A stretch of 34,085 nt of DNA, taken from NCBI GenBank assembly GCA_028824125.1, contig JAPPES010000110.1:1-34085 (forward strand), in the 5' to 3' direction. This document shows positions 8,284 through 16,381 of this stretch, in pieces (within the stretch, counting starts at the first letter, position 1; each line of letters opens with the position of its first letter). The translations under genes and the position numbers were made by a program. The notes below the pieces were generated by a model. It worked only from the letters and a program-made list of their open reading frames with translations. It ran no database searches and had not been told where the DNA came from. The DNA is from Candidatus Poribacteria bacterium (lineage in GTDB: Bacteria; Poribacteria; WGA-4E; WGA-3G).

Positions 8284-8643
8284 TTAAAGTCTACGAATCC
8301 GCAAACGTCCAAACCTATGCACTGCAATCAATGGTGGTGTACAATCCACCTCCTTTTTGAGTAAATCTCGTAAATCAGAGATTACTTCAGAGGAAGGACG
8401 CGCACCTGGTCGCAGATGGATAATCCCAGTAGTTGGCTGTTTCAGATAAACGGCAAGATGTCCAAAATCAGAATCATGTGTTAAAACAAATCGGTGCATC
8501 GCGTGCGCGTTTGCCAGAATCTCTTTGTCCTCATAGTACTGCCAACCCTCTTCGCGAGTATATACCACATCAATTCCTTGCGATCTCAGGAACCGAACTA
8601 CTGAAAAAGCAATATTCGCGTCTGCAACAAGCGAAGGCAGCAT
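8284..8643 (-). CDS. DUF5615 PIN-like toxin
   Basis: A protein of about 119 residues of the DUF5615 PIN-like family. The first acidic residue is D8 in LVADAN, followed by GIDVVYTREEG and the signature LTHDSDFG with D57 and D59. These acidic residues probably bind the metal of an RNase active site. I use ATG 8643; a TTG at 8649 that overlaps the TGA of the preceding antitoxin gene is an alternative start. Downstream of and almost touching a DUF433 gene, it forms the usual type II toxin-antitoxin pair with antitoxin first. Confidence 0.85.
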   Translation of the reverse strand: MLPSLVADANIAFSVVRFLRSQGIDVVYTREEGWQYYEDKEILANAHAMHRFVLTHDSDFGHLAVYLKQPTTGIIHLRPGARPSSEVISDLRDLLKKEVDCTPPLIAVHRFGRLRIRRL

Positions 8644-8645
8644 CG

Positions 8646-8885
8646 TCAAGATGCCCCCTCGCGCGGAAAAGGCATATCTATCACGATGTCATTCTTTAAT
8701 GCGCGTGCTGCATAGCCAAGTACAGCACGAATACTCTCTTCAGTGAGATCTGGATAATCCGCAATAATCTCTTCGTTTGTCATGCCGTTTGCCAATAGTC
8801 CCAACACATGTTCAACGCTTATGCGTGTGCCTTCAATTACCGGTTTTCCGCCAAGGATTCCCGGATTAGCAATAATTCTAACCAC
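8646..8885 (-). CDS. DUF433 antitoxin (MerR/VapB-like HTH)
   Basis: About 79 residues with the DUF433 signature NPGILGGKPVIEGTRI, then VEHVLGLLANGMTNEEI and YPDLTEESI, a small helix-turn-helix-like domain. I start at GTG 8885, preceded by GGAGG eight bases upstream. The longer reading from ATG 8927 would place this ribosome-binding site inside the gene and adds residues foreign to the family. It should neutralise the DUF5615 toxin encoded directly downstream and probably autoregulates the pair. Confidence 0.85.
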   Translation of the reverse strand: MVRIIANPGILGGKPVIEGTRISVEHVLGLLANGMTNEEIIADYPDLTEESIRAVLGYAARALKNDIVIDMPFPREGAS

Positions 8886-8947
8886 AATTATTTCCTCCAT
8901 CATGAAATTCGTTAATTTTACATACAATATTTTACCAAAAACTTCGG

Positions 8948-8975
8948 ATTATATCAAATCGTTTTAATTTCACAA
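8948..8975 (-). promoter_or_regulatory. Putative promoter of the DUF433/DUF5615 pair
   Basis: On the minus strand TTGTGA (8970-8975) and TATAAT (8948-8953) are 16 bases apart, facing the antitoxin gene. It sits almost back to back with the strong plus-strand promoter at 8981. Confidence 0.45.
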
Positions 8976-8980
8976 AAAAC

Positions 8981-9009
8981 TTGACATCTATTCTACAGCA
9001 GCATATAAT
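8981..9009 (+). promoter_or_regulatory. Perfect consensus sigma-70 promoter
   Basis: TTGACA at 8981-8986 and TATAAT at 9004-9009 with a 17-base spacer match the full consensus. It lies about 65 bases before the oxidoreductase start. Confidence 0.8.
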
Positions 9010-9072
9010 CTTTCAAAAGTAAACGCGTTAATCTCACTGGCATGCGATTTTAGGATAGAGGAGGACAGGAAC

Positions 9073-10071
9073 ATGGCAAAACTACGTGTGGGTGTTATAG
9101 GTTGTAGTGGCATCGGGACAATCCACGCATCTGGGTTAGTCGGTTTGCCGAACGTTGAATTAGCCGCTGGGTGCGATTTTGTGCAAGGTACATTGGATGC
9201 ATTCAAAGCAAAATATCAGGATAATTGGGATAACATCTCTCTTTACACAAACCATCAAGAGATGCTCGCTGCAGAGAATTTGGACATTGTTACGGTTGCA
9301 ACTTCTGACCATCGGCATGCTGACCTTGTGGTTGATGCTGCAAACGCGGGTGTCAAAGGTATCTTCTGCGAAAAACCGATGGCAACCAGTGTTGAAGATG
9401 CGGAAAGAATGCTGGCAGCAACCGAACAAAACAGCACCATTCTTTCCATTGATCACACGCGGAGATGGCAACCGTTGTGGCGGCACACCAGAGAAGAGAT
9501 CGTTGGTGGTGGACAAATTGGGGATGTGCAATATGTCATCGGTACGTTGAGCGGTGGACGCGCCATGCTTTTCCGTAACGGAACACATTGTGTTGATGCT
9601 ATCTGCTATTTTGCCGATTCAACTCCAGAGTGGGTTTCTGCAGAATTGGAAGATGGCTACGAAGATTATAGCGAATATAAAGGTGATGGGGGACATGTCC
9701 CCGCAACTGAACCATCAGCACACGGATATATTCACTTTGCGAACGGCGTGCGCGGTTATTATGCAGGCGGACCGAAAACCACACAATCCGGCTTCCGAGC
9801 AGAGATTGTTGGCACAAATGGATATATTCTTATTAGTGATAAAGGCGCAACACTTCATCAAGGTGATTCTGTAGAAACAATTGAAGCGCCATCATGGGAA
9901 ATCACTGGTATTCCAGCAGGTGTTCAAGAATTAGTGAAACTTGTTGCAGAAGGTGGAGAGCCTGTTTCACCGGGAAGTGAGGGACACAAGGTTGTCCAAA
10001 TTATCATCGGTTTTTTAACTTCGCAACAAAACGATAATGGGAAGGTCAAATTGCCGTTGCCACGAGGTTAA
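9073..10071 (+). CDS. Gfo/Idh/MocA-family oxidoreductase
   Basis: A 332-residue NAD(P)-binding oxidoreductase with LRVGVIGCSGIGTIHASG as the Rossmann loop and CEKP at residues 99-102. DHTRRWQP follows at about residue 136. The C-terminal half includes GTHCVDAICYF, where the histidine fits the catalytic position. Expression signals are strong: a perfect promoter and GAGGAGG at 9058-9064, 8 bases before the ATG. It is diverged from the oxidoreductase at 7032 and belongs to a different subfamily. Likely substrate is a sugar or inositol-type compound; it cannot be specified. Confidence 0.88.
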   Translation: MAKLRVGVIGCSGIGTIHASGLVGLPNVELAAGCDFVQGTLDAFKAKYQDNWDNISLYTNHQEMLAAENLDIVTVATSDHRHADLVVDAANAGVKGIFCEKPMATSVEDAERMLAATEQNSTILSIDHTRRWQPLWRHTREEIVGGGQIGDVQYVIGTLSGGRAMLFRNGTHCVDAICYFADSTPEWVSAELEDGYEDYSEYKGDGGHVPATEPSAHGYIHFANGVRGYYAGGPKTTQSGFRAEIVGTNGYILISDKGATLHQGDSVETIEAPSWEITGIPAGVQELVKLVAEGGEPVSPGSEGHKVVQIIIGFLTSQQNDNGKVKLPLPRG

Positions 10072-10151
10072 TCCGCTTATATTGCCTAAATTTTTAAGTA
10101 GAAATCAAGTGCGTTTTGAACGATCATTTTCAATAGGCATAGTCTAAATCA

Positions 10152-10985
10152 ATGTTCTACCTAACACGGCAAGTTGCCTTTGAAGCATCTCATTACAATC
10201 GGATTCCCGAATTGAGCGATGCCGAGAACTTTGCACTGTTCGGCGCCGCAGCGAATCCAAATAGCCACGGACATAACTACGTCCTTGAAGTAATGGTCAA
10301 AGGGGATTTAGATGCCGATGACGGGATGGTTATCAATTTAACGACGTTGGATGCGTTGTTGAAGTCAGAAGTGCTTGTGAATTACGATCACAAGCACCTA
10401 AACAAACAACATCCTGTTTTCGCCAAAAATCCGCACCTACAACCGACATGTGAAAACATCACGATTGAAATTTGGCAACGACTTACTCCTGCTCTTCCCG
10501 ATGGGCTACTCCATCGGGTTCGCCTCTATGAAAGTTCAACGCGATTTGCTGATTACTATGGAGAAGATTTGATGGTTTATCTTACCAAAGTTTATGAGTT
10601 CAGCGCAGCGCATCGTTTGCACAGCTACGCGCTCAGTGATGAAGAAAACCGAGACATCTTCGGAAAGTGCAACAATCCTGCTGGGCATGGGCACAACTAT
10701 ATCCTTGAAGTTACCGTCAAAGGTGACATAGATGCAAAAACCGGACTGGTTGCAGGTTTGAATCTACTTGACGAAGTGGTGCAAAAACAGGTTTATGCCC
10801 GTTTTGATTACAAACACCTTAATCTTGATACACCAGAATTTGAAAAACTCAATCCGACATCCGAAAACTTTGTAAAAGTGCTTTGGGATGTGTTGGAACC
10901 GAATTTGCGTCCGGTAGTTTTACACCGCCTGCGCTTACGAGAAACACCCAAAAATCATTTTGATTACTATGGAGAATCCTCTTAA
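10152..10985 (+). CDS. Tandem PTPS/QueD-fold (6-pyruvoyl-tetrahydropterin synthase-like) fusion
   Basis: A 277-residue protein made of two T-fold PTPS domains, residues 1-140 and 141-277; a single domain is normally 120-150. Zn ligands are H14, H39 and H41 in domain 1 and H154, H179 and H181 in domain 2. The glutamates that bind the pterin ring are probably E127 and E264. The catalytic residues are divided. Domain 1 keeps Asp79-His80 (YDHKHLN) but has Ala33 where the catalytic Cys belongs (FGAAANP). Domain 2 keeps Cys173 (FGKCNNP) and Asp219 but has Tyr220 in place of His (FDYKHLN). GTP cyclohydrolase I follows after 3 bases, so the substrate is probably 7,8-dihydroneopterin triphosphate. Confidence 0.88.
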   Translation: MFYLTRQVAFEASHYNRIPELSDAENFALFGAAANPNSHGHNYVLEVMVKGDLDADDGMVINLTTLDALLKSEVLVNYDHKHLNKQHPVFAKNPHLQPTCENITIEIWQRLTPALPDGLLHRVRLYESSTRFADYYGEDLMVYLTKVYEFSAAHRLHSYALSDEENRDIFGKCNNPAGHGHNYILEVTVKGDIDAKTGLVAGLNLLDEVVQKQVYARFDYKHLNLDTPEFEKLNPTSENFVKVLWDVLEPNLRPVVLHRLRLRETPKNHFDYYGESS

Positions 10986-10988
10986 TTT

Positions 10989-11597
10989 ATGAATATTGAA
11001 CAGGAAAGTGAAGCTGATCACAAGCATGAATTGCAAGTTGAGACAGCGAATTTAGAATCTCTTTATACACAGATTCTTAAAAATATAGGCGAAGATCCGA
11101 ATCGTCAAGGTTTGGCAAAAACACCACTCCGTGCTGCTAAAGCATTAGAGTTTTTGACGAGCGGTTACCATCAGGAACTTAATACAGTATTGAACCAAGC
11201 TATCTTTGATGAAGATTTTGACGAAATGGTAATTGTCAAAGATATTGAATTTTATAGTCTTTGTGAGCACCACATCCTACCGTTTTGGGGTAAGTGTCAT
11301 GTCGGTTATCTTCCACGGAAACAGATTATCGGTATAAGCAAAATTCCGCGAATTGTGGATATGTTTGCCCGACGTTTGCAGGTACAAGAGAGGTTAACCC
11401 GTGAGATTGCCGAGGCACTTGAAACAGTTTTGGACCCGACAGGGGTTGGAGTTGTTATGGAGGCACAACACATGTGTATGATGGCGCGTGGTGTGGAAAA
11501 GCAAGCCTCAAAGATGACAACAAACGCAATGCTTGGTACATTTCGGGAAGATAGTTCAACGCGCGCAGAGTTTTTGAGATGCGTCCAAGTTTCTTAA
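10989..11597 (+). CDS. folE: GTP cyclohydrolase I (FolE)
   Basis: A 202-residue type IA GTP cyclohydrolase, which converts GTP to 7,8-dihydroneopterin triphosphate, the first step to folate, biopterin and queuosine-type products. Zn ligands are C92 and H95 in [10 protein letters not shown] and C163 in QHMCMMARG. The downstream RGVEKQ and the R-T-x-E-F-L end motif are typical. It starts 3 bases after the tandem PTPS, so the two are surely co-transcribed, and an SDR reductase follows 85 bases later. Confidence 0.95.
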   Translation: MNIEQESEADHKHELQVETANLESLYTQILKNIGEDPNRQGLAKTPLRAAKALEFLTSGYHQELNTVLNQAIFDEDFDEMVIVKDIEFYSLCEHHILPFWGKCHVGYLPRKQIIGISKIPRIVDMFARRLQVQERLTREIAEALETVLDPTGVGVVMEAQHMCMMARGVEKQASKMTTNAMLGTFREDSSTRAEFLRCVQVS

Positions 11598-11601
11598 AGA
11601 T

Positions 11602-11656
11602 AGTAGGCACACTCCGTATGTCGTTATAAAAGTAGTAGGCATACTCCGTATGCCGT
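11602..11656. repeat. Two 23-bp palindromic direct repeats
   Basis: A 23-bp unit at 11602-11624 recurs at 11634-11656 with two differences. The second copy contains the perfect hairpin GGCATAC-TCC-GTATGCC. They lie directly after folE, where the RNA could form stem-loops. There is no T-run to call a terminator. Confidence 0.65.
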
Positions 11657-11682
11657 ACACCTCTTCTTTGTAAAATATAAAA

Positions 11683-12435
11683 ATGTCCACACAAAACAAT
11701 AGCAGCAAATTGGAAATGAATAATCTTAAAGGAAAAGTTGCAATTGTGACCGGCGCATCAAAAGGCATCGGCAAAGCAATAGCTGTTGCTTTAGCAGATG
11801 CAGGCGCAAAAATTGTCCTCGCTGCACGCACACCCCAGACGGTAGAAGATGTTGCCGCAGGACTTAGAGAGACAGGCGCGAATGCAACCGCTGTCCCCAC
11901 CGATGTCACAGATGTTGATGCTGTGCAAAACCTTGTTCAACGCACATTGGAAACATATCAGAATCTGGATATTTTGATAAACAACGCTGGAAGTGGTAAA
12001 TTTGGAACCGTTGCCGATTTTGATCCGTCAGATTGGGATAACGTTATTAACTCCAATTTGAAAGGGGTTTATCTTTGTGCAAAATACGCGCTTCCACATT
12101 TATTAGCACAAGGTGAAGGACAAATTGTCAACGTGCTTTCTATCGCTGCGAAGGTCGCTTTTCCCGCTTCAAGCGCATATTGCGCCGCAAAAGCAGGGGC
12201 ACTTGCCTTAACAAAGGTCTTGGCAGCTGAAGTACGGGACCAAAATATACGTGTTACAGCAGTCCTACCAGGCTCCGTTGAAACGCCATTTTGGGATGAT
12301 ATTCCACAACATCCCGATTTTGAAAAGATGCTCAAACCGGAACACGTAGCAAACGCTGTTCTGTCTGTGTGCCAACAACCAATTGGCATGGTTACCGAAG
12401 AAATTGTTGTGATGCCACCGCTCGGAATTTTGTAG
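11683..12435 (+). CDS. Short-chain dehydrogenase/reductase (SDR)
   Basis: A 250-residue classical SDR: TGASKGIG binds the cofactor near residues 24-31, NNAG follows, and YCAAK gives the catalytic Tyr and Lys with Ser in NVLSIAA. After the nucleotide loop AARTP suggests NADP(H). The C-terminus ends MVTEEIVVMPPLGIL, close to FabG/YdfG-like reductases. Following folE and a PTPS-like gene, it could act as a sepiapterin-reductase-type enzyme for tetrahydrobiopterin, but generic SDR activity is equally possible. Start: ATG 11683 lacks a clear ribosome-binding site; ATG 11716 is an alternative. Confidence 0.85.
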   Translation: MSTQNNSSKLEMNNLKGKVAIVTGASKGIGKAIAVALADAGAKIVLAARTPQTVEDVAAGLRETGANATAVPTDVTDVDAVQNLVQRTLETYQNLDILINNAGSGKFGTVADFDPSDWDNVINSNLKGVYLCAKYALPHLLAQGEGQIVNVLSIAAKVAFPASSAYCAAKAGALALTKVLAAEVRDQNIRVTAVLPGSVETPFWDDIPQHPDFEKMLKPEHVANAVLSVCQQPIGMVTEEIVVMPPLGIL

Positions 12436-12463
12436 ATATTCCTATATCCAGTTATCGGTAGGA

Positions 12464-12585
12464 AGTAATACCATTTCTGATATATAATGTCTCTTTTTTG
12501 TAGCATAAACTTTCCAGTTTGTGCCACATGCCGTTTCATTTCTAACAACCGCTAATGGACAAAAATTGACAGAAGTGGTATAACT
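12464..12585. mobile_element. MITE-like element of about 122 bp
   Basis: AGTAATACCATTTCTG at 12464-12479 and CAGAAGTGGTATAACT at 12570-12585 form 16-bp inverted ends with 14 matches. Inside is CATAAACT-TTCC-AGTTTGTG (12504-12523), a copy of the AAACT/AGTTT palindrome family. No ORF and no evident target duplication. It occupies the gap between convergent genes. Confidence 0.5.
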
Positions 12586-12609
12586 ATTTTGTTGGAATTG
12601 CTGCAACGG

Positions 12610-15291
12610 TTAGGTATTGAATCTACCGAGCCGACGCCGGATACGAATTTTTTGGATTGAGCGTGTATCAGCATCTAAAATAGTGATAACTGCATCACCG
12701 AGTTCTAATTCCGTGCCAGTTTCCGGAATTGTGCCGGTACGATCAAGAATATAACCAGCGATAGTCGTATAATAATCCCTTTGAGGAATTGATAGTCCAT
12801 AGTGTTCTTCCAATATTTCGATCTCGGTTCTACCTTCACATTCAAGAATGTCGGGGGCAATTAAATGGATGGAATCGGGGTCATCACGTTCATCAGCAAA
12901 TTCACCAACGATTTCTTCAATAAGGTCTTCAACGGTCACAAGACCGACAATACCACTGTATTCATCAACAGCAAATACCATCGTATGTTGAGTATTTTGA
13001 ATTTCTTTCAGGAGAGCGTTAATATTTTTCGATTCTGGGACAACGTGTATATCTGGACGGATAAACGGTTCGACCATTTCAGGTCGATTTTCGGCATAGA
13101 TAACATCTAAAAGGTTAACAATCCCAACAATATCGTAAATACGTTCATCGTATACTGGAATCCGGGAGTAGCCGGAATCAGCGGCAATTTTTAAAAAATC
13201 TTCACATGTTGTTGTTTTTTCGATTGCAACAATATCAACAAGCGGCACCATAACTTGTCTAACAGTGCGGTTTTGGAAGTTAAGTAGACGGTGAATCATG
13301 CGCCGCTGTTCTGTACCAAGATTACCTGATTGTTCGCCCATAGTCGCAATTAAACGTAATTCTTCACGTTGTGCATCAAGGGTAGGTGAAGTCGCACCTC
13401 TATCTATAAGTTTGACGAGAACTTTCGTTACAGTTTGGACAAAATAGATTAAGGGAGCTAAAATATATTCAGATAATCGTAAAGGGTACGCGAAACGCAA
13501 AGCAAGGACATCCGCCTTGACACGAAAAATCGTTTTTGGCAAAATTTCTCCGAAAATAAGCAGCAAAACGGTTATGTAAGTGACGGTGATTGCTGCTTGT
13601 AACTCATCTGTTAGGCTTAGCAAAATCTTTCCAGTCAATTGATCTCCAAATAGTGAAATTAGGACATTTGCGAGATTGGTTCCCACCAAAGTGAGTGCGA
13701 GCATCCTATCGGGAGATTCAATTAAACGATGGATAATTTTTGCCTTTGCGTCGTTCGTTTCAACAAGTTGGTTCATTCGGATTTTATTAACTGAGACAAG
13801 GGCGGTTTCTGAACCGGAGTAAAAGGCAGACAGAATAAGGCAGATAAGCACCGCTAAAACAAATGAACCAATGAGTATAGCAGTCTGTGTTACGCTGCCA
13901 GCACCGATTAAAAAGATGGATAATAGAAGCAGTTTCAATGGAACGGCAGTGCCGACCATATTCCCATTGTTAGGTTCTTCAGGTGTCGGGACTCGGATCA
14001 ACAGCCCTATAATTAGATTGCCTTCTGTGGCGGTAATTTCAAATTCTATGCCGTTTTCGTCAACGTGAGTTTCACCAACAGAAGGAATATGCCCCAAAAG
14101 TCCGAGAGCGTATCCACCAATTGTATCGGCATCGTCCTCCTGAATTTTAAGTCCAAATTGTTGGTTGAGTTCGCGAATACTGATGCGTCCAGTAGTTTCT
14201 ATCACTAACGGATCATCTGAATGTTTGATATACTTTGGCGCAGAATCATCTTTATCATGTTCATCAGCTATGTCTCCTACGACTTGTTCAACAATATCTT
14301 CAGTCGTAACAATGCCGGAAATTCCACCGTATTCATCACGGAGAATCGCCATTTTGGTTTTTTCGTTTTGCAGTTGGAGTAGCAATATACCGATTTTTCG
14401 GGTTTCAAGTACTAAAAAAGGTTCTCGAATTAATGGAGCGTCTGTATTTTTCTCCCGTTTTTCAAGAAATTCGTCTATTGTAAGCGAATTAATCTCTGCA
14501 AGTCGCCACTGCGCTAAATCTTTGACATAGAAAATGCCACAGGTATTATCAATCTGTTCACGATAAACAGGAATACGTGAAAACCCCGATTCTTTTGCCT
14601 GTGCCAAGGTGTCTTGGATAGTGTTTGATGTGGGGACAGCAACAACTTCGGTTCTGGGAACCATAATTTCTTTGGCTTCAATGTCTCGCAATTGAAGGAT
14701 ATTACTCACGATTTCGCGTTCATCTGGCGGGAGTGTTTCTTCATGATAGGTCTTAAAGAATTCTTGTAAATCTGTTGTCGTGAATTCCTCTTCAGGTGGT
14801 GGATGCCCCCCAAATATTGGGATAAGTTTATCAATAATTTTACGCAGAAGTACGCGTAGAGGGGAAATGAAAACAGAAAATACCCATAACAGTGGCGCTG
14901 TGATTCTGGAAAAGGACTCCGCATGCTTAATGGCATAAGTTTTCGGTGTCATCTCACCGAAAATGAGCATGAGAATCACGCTGAGTGCTGTAGCAACGAC
15001 AAACTGGATAGCCTCAGCAGCTTGGGGAAGTATTTTCTTCTCAACAAGCTGGAACAGAATAATCGCGAATGTAACGTTAACCAGATTGTTTCCAAGAAGG
15101 ACAGTAATAAATAATCGGCGTGGGTTGTCAACGAAATTGACAATTGCAGACGCGTTTCCGCGCTTGAGACGTATCTTTTCGACCTGCACTCGCGTTAGAG
15201 CGCATAAAGCCGTCTCAGAACCGGAGAAAAAGCCGGAGAGTATAAGTAAACCTACCAATCCAATTAGATAAGGCAGTAGTGGAACTTCCAT
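12610..15291 (-). CDS. Double CNNM/CorC-type (DUF21-CBS-CorC) membrane protein fusion
   Basis: An 893-residue protein that is two complete HlyC/CorC modules in one chain; a single module is usually about 420-440 residues. Each half has a DUF21 membrane domain opening with SGxxSGSETAL (about residue 22 and about residue 492), a GEMTPKT or GEILPKT motif, a CBS pair (VMVP or MVPRTE; SRIPVY twice; DEYGG or DEYSG) and a C-terminal CorC_HlyC domain. The join is near residues 435-470, where NMVGTAVP may be a former start. Family members transport or sense Mg2+ or other divalent ions. Upstream, a -10 at 15401 and -35 at 15424 on the minus strand could drive it. No Shine-Dalgarno sequence is seen before ATG 15291. 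Confidence 0.88.
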   Translation of the reverse strand: MEVPLLPYLIGLVGLLILSGFFSGSETALCALTRVQVEKIRLKRGNASAIVNFVDNPRRLFITVLLGNNLVNVTFAIILFQLVEKKILPQAAEAIQFVVATALSVILMLIFGEMTPKTYAIKHAESFSRITAPLLWVFSVFISPLRVLLRKIIDKLIPIFGGHPPPEEEFTTTDLQEFFKTYHEETLPPDEREIVSNILQLRDIEAKEIMVPRTEVVAVPTSNTIQDTLAQAKESGFSRIPVYREQIDNTCGIFYVKDLAQWRLAEINSLTIDEFLEKREKNTDAPLIREPFLVLETRKIGILLLQLQNEKTKMAILRDEYGGISGIVTTEDIVEQVVGDIADEHDKDDSAPKYIKHSDDPLVIETTGRISIRELNQQFGLKIQEDDADTIGGYALGLLGHIPSVGETHVDENGIEFEITATEGNLIIGLLIRVPTPEEPNNGNMVGTAVPLKLLLLSIFLIGAGSVTQTAILIGSFVLAVLICLILSAFYSGSETALVSVNKIRMNQLVETNDAKAKIIHRLIESPDRMLALTLVGTNLANVLISLFGDQLTGKILLSLTDELQAAITVTYITVLLLIFGEILPKTIFRVKADVLALRFAYPLRLSEYILAPLIYFVQTVTKVLVKLIDRGATSPTLDAQREELRLIATMGEQSGNLGTEQRRMIHRLLNFQNRTVRQVMVPLVDIVAIEKTTTCEDFLKIAADSGYSRIPVYDERIYDIVGIVNLLDVIYAENRPEMVEPFIRPDIHVVPESKNINALLKEIQNTQHTMVFAVDEYSGIVGLVTVEDLIEEIVGEFADERDDPDSIHLIAPDILECEGRTEIEILEEHYGLSIPQRDYYTTIAGYILDRTGTIPETGTELELGDAVITILDADTRSIQKIRIRRRLGRFNT

Positions 15292-15400
15292 TCTTTTGAG
15301 GGGACGAGTTTAATGAGATGTTCGTCCAGGGATATCTAACCTCATTTTCTGGTACTAAAATATAGTGTTTTTACTATCGATATAACGCGATTTAAAATTA

Positions 15401-15429
15401 ATTATAACATGTTAACACATTAAATACAA
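15401..15429 (-). promoter_or_regulatory. Putative promoter of the double CNNM gene
   Basis: On the minus strand TTGTAT (15424-15429) and TATAAT (15401-15406) are 17 bases apart, about 110 bases before the start codon. Confidence 0.45.
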
Positions 15430-15436
15430 CAAAAAA

Positions 15437-15465
15437 TTGCATAAATCAGAAGATTCAGATAAAAT
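15437..15465 (+). promoter_or_regulatory. Putative promoter of the aldolase gene
   Basis: TTGCAT at 15437-15442 and TAAAAT at 15460-15465 have a 17-base spacer, 65 bases before ATG 15530. Its position argues against the longer aldolase reading that would begin at 15437. Confidence 0.45.
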
Positions 15466-15529
15466 ACTTAGACGCACTCAACTATCTAAGCGATACTTAA
15501 CAATAAAAAAGAAAATAATGAGGCAGTTT

Positions 15530-16171
15530 ATGACAAAATTAGAACAGATGCAACGTATTGAGGCATGCGGCATTGTCGCCATAATTCGCGCCAACAGTTC
15601 AAATGAATTGATTGAAGCAGCAGCGGCTATTCAAACCGGAGGTGTTGACGTTATTGAAATAACGATGACAACACCCGGTGCGTTACGGGTAATTAGCGAA
15701 GTGGCCGCACAGTTAGGCGATGCCGTTTTAGTCGGGGTGGGGTCAGTATTAGACGCTGAGACAGCACGTGCAGCAATGCTCGCTGGCGCTGAATTCGTCG
15801 TCAGTCCTGTTACGAAACCCGACGTGATTGAAATTTGCAATCGGTATGGCAAAGTTGTTATACCGGGGGCATTCACACCGACAGAAATCTTGGCAGCCTG
15901 GGAAACAGGTGCAGATTATGTAAAGGTCTTTCCTTCAAGCGGAGTCGGTTCCGCCTATATTAAGGATATAAAAGCACCCCTTCCACAGATTCCACTTATT
16001 CCGACTGGTGGCATCAATGCGGAAAATGCTGCTGAATTCATCAAGGCCGGCGCATCTGCATTAGGTGTCGGCAGCTCCTTGGTCAGTAGTTCTCTCATTG
16101 AATCAGGAAATTTCACTTCGCTCACAGAAAGGGCGAAAAATTTAATCAATGCTGTCAAATCTGCCAGATGA
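15530..16171 (+). CDS. eda: 2-dehydro-3-deoxyphosphogluconate / 4-hydroxy-2-oxoglutarate aldolase
   Basis: A 213-residue class I KDPG/KHG aldolase: a TIM barrel that splits 2-keto-3-deoxy-6-phosphogluconate into pyruvate and glyceraldehyde 3-phosphate through a Schiff base. Seen are R20 (VAIIRA), the catalytic Glu E43 (IEITMTT), SPVTKPDVI, the Schiff-base lysine K132 in YVKVFPSSG, and PTGGI for phosphate binding. KVFPSS replaces the more common KLFPA. ATG 15530 is chosen because GAGG at 15520-15523 lies just before it and the length is then exactly that of the family. A longer frame from 15437 adds 31 basic residues and would begin within the promoter. Confidence 0.9.
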   Translation: MTKLEQMQRIEACGIVAIIRANSSNELIEAAAAIQTGGVDVIEITMTTPGALRVISEVAAQLGDAVLVGVGSVLDAETARAAMLAGAEFVVSPVTKPDVIEICNRYGKVVIPGAFTPTEILAAWETGADYVKVFPSSGVGSAYIKDIKAPLPQIPLIPTGGINAENAAEFIKAGASALGVGSSLVSSSLIESGNFTSLTERAKNLINAVKSAR

Positions 16172-16233
16172 TTGATAAACAAAAGTAGTGCTATAAACGT
16201 CTGAAAAGTAATTATAAGTGAATTGTGAATAAG

Positions 16234-16267
16234 TTGACACTTTCATTTTGCCGATCCAGAGTGTCAA
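16234..16267. repeat. Inverted repeat downstream of the aldolase gene
   Basis: TTGACACT (16234-16241) and AGTGTCAA (16260-16267) form a perfect 8-bp stem with an 18-base loop, 62 bases after the aldolase stop. No T-run follows, so a terminator role is doubtful. A 12-bp perfect palindrome CTACTATAGTAG follows at about 16281-16292. Confidence 0.4.
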
Positions 16268-16316
16268 AATCCTTCAAAATCTACTATAGTAGACTTTAGA
16301 ATTAATTGGACATTAT

Positions 16317-16344
16317 GTTCGGTTAGGAAACCGAACCTACCGGG
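16317..16344. repeat. GGTTAG-AACC hairpin repeat, copy 1
   Basis: GTTCGGTT-AGGA-AACCGAAC at 16317-16336 is followed by CTACCGGG. A related copy is at 22061-22085 (TGCGGTT-AGAA-AACCGCA, then TCTACCTGG). The shared tail shows that this is a repeat family, not chance hairpins. Confidence 0.5.
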
Positions 16345-16381
16345 GGTGTTGAGCATCAAACTGTTAGTTGTGTCCGCATCT

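Noticed and set aside
15437..15529. N-terminal extension of the aldolase
   Set aside because: The extra residues are Lys/Arg-rich and unlike the family; a promoter and a ribosome-binding site point to ATG 15530.
16234..16267. Rho-independent terminator of the aldolase gene
   Set aside because: The stem is only 8 bp with an 18-base loop and no T-run follows.
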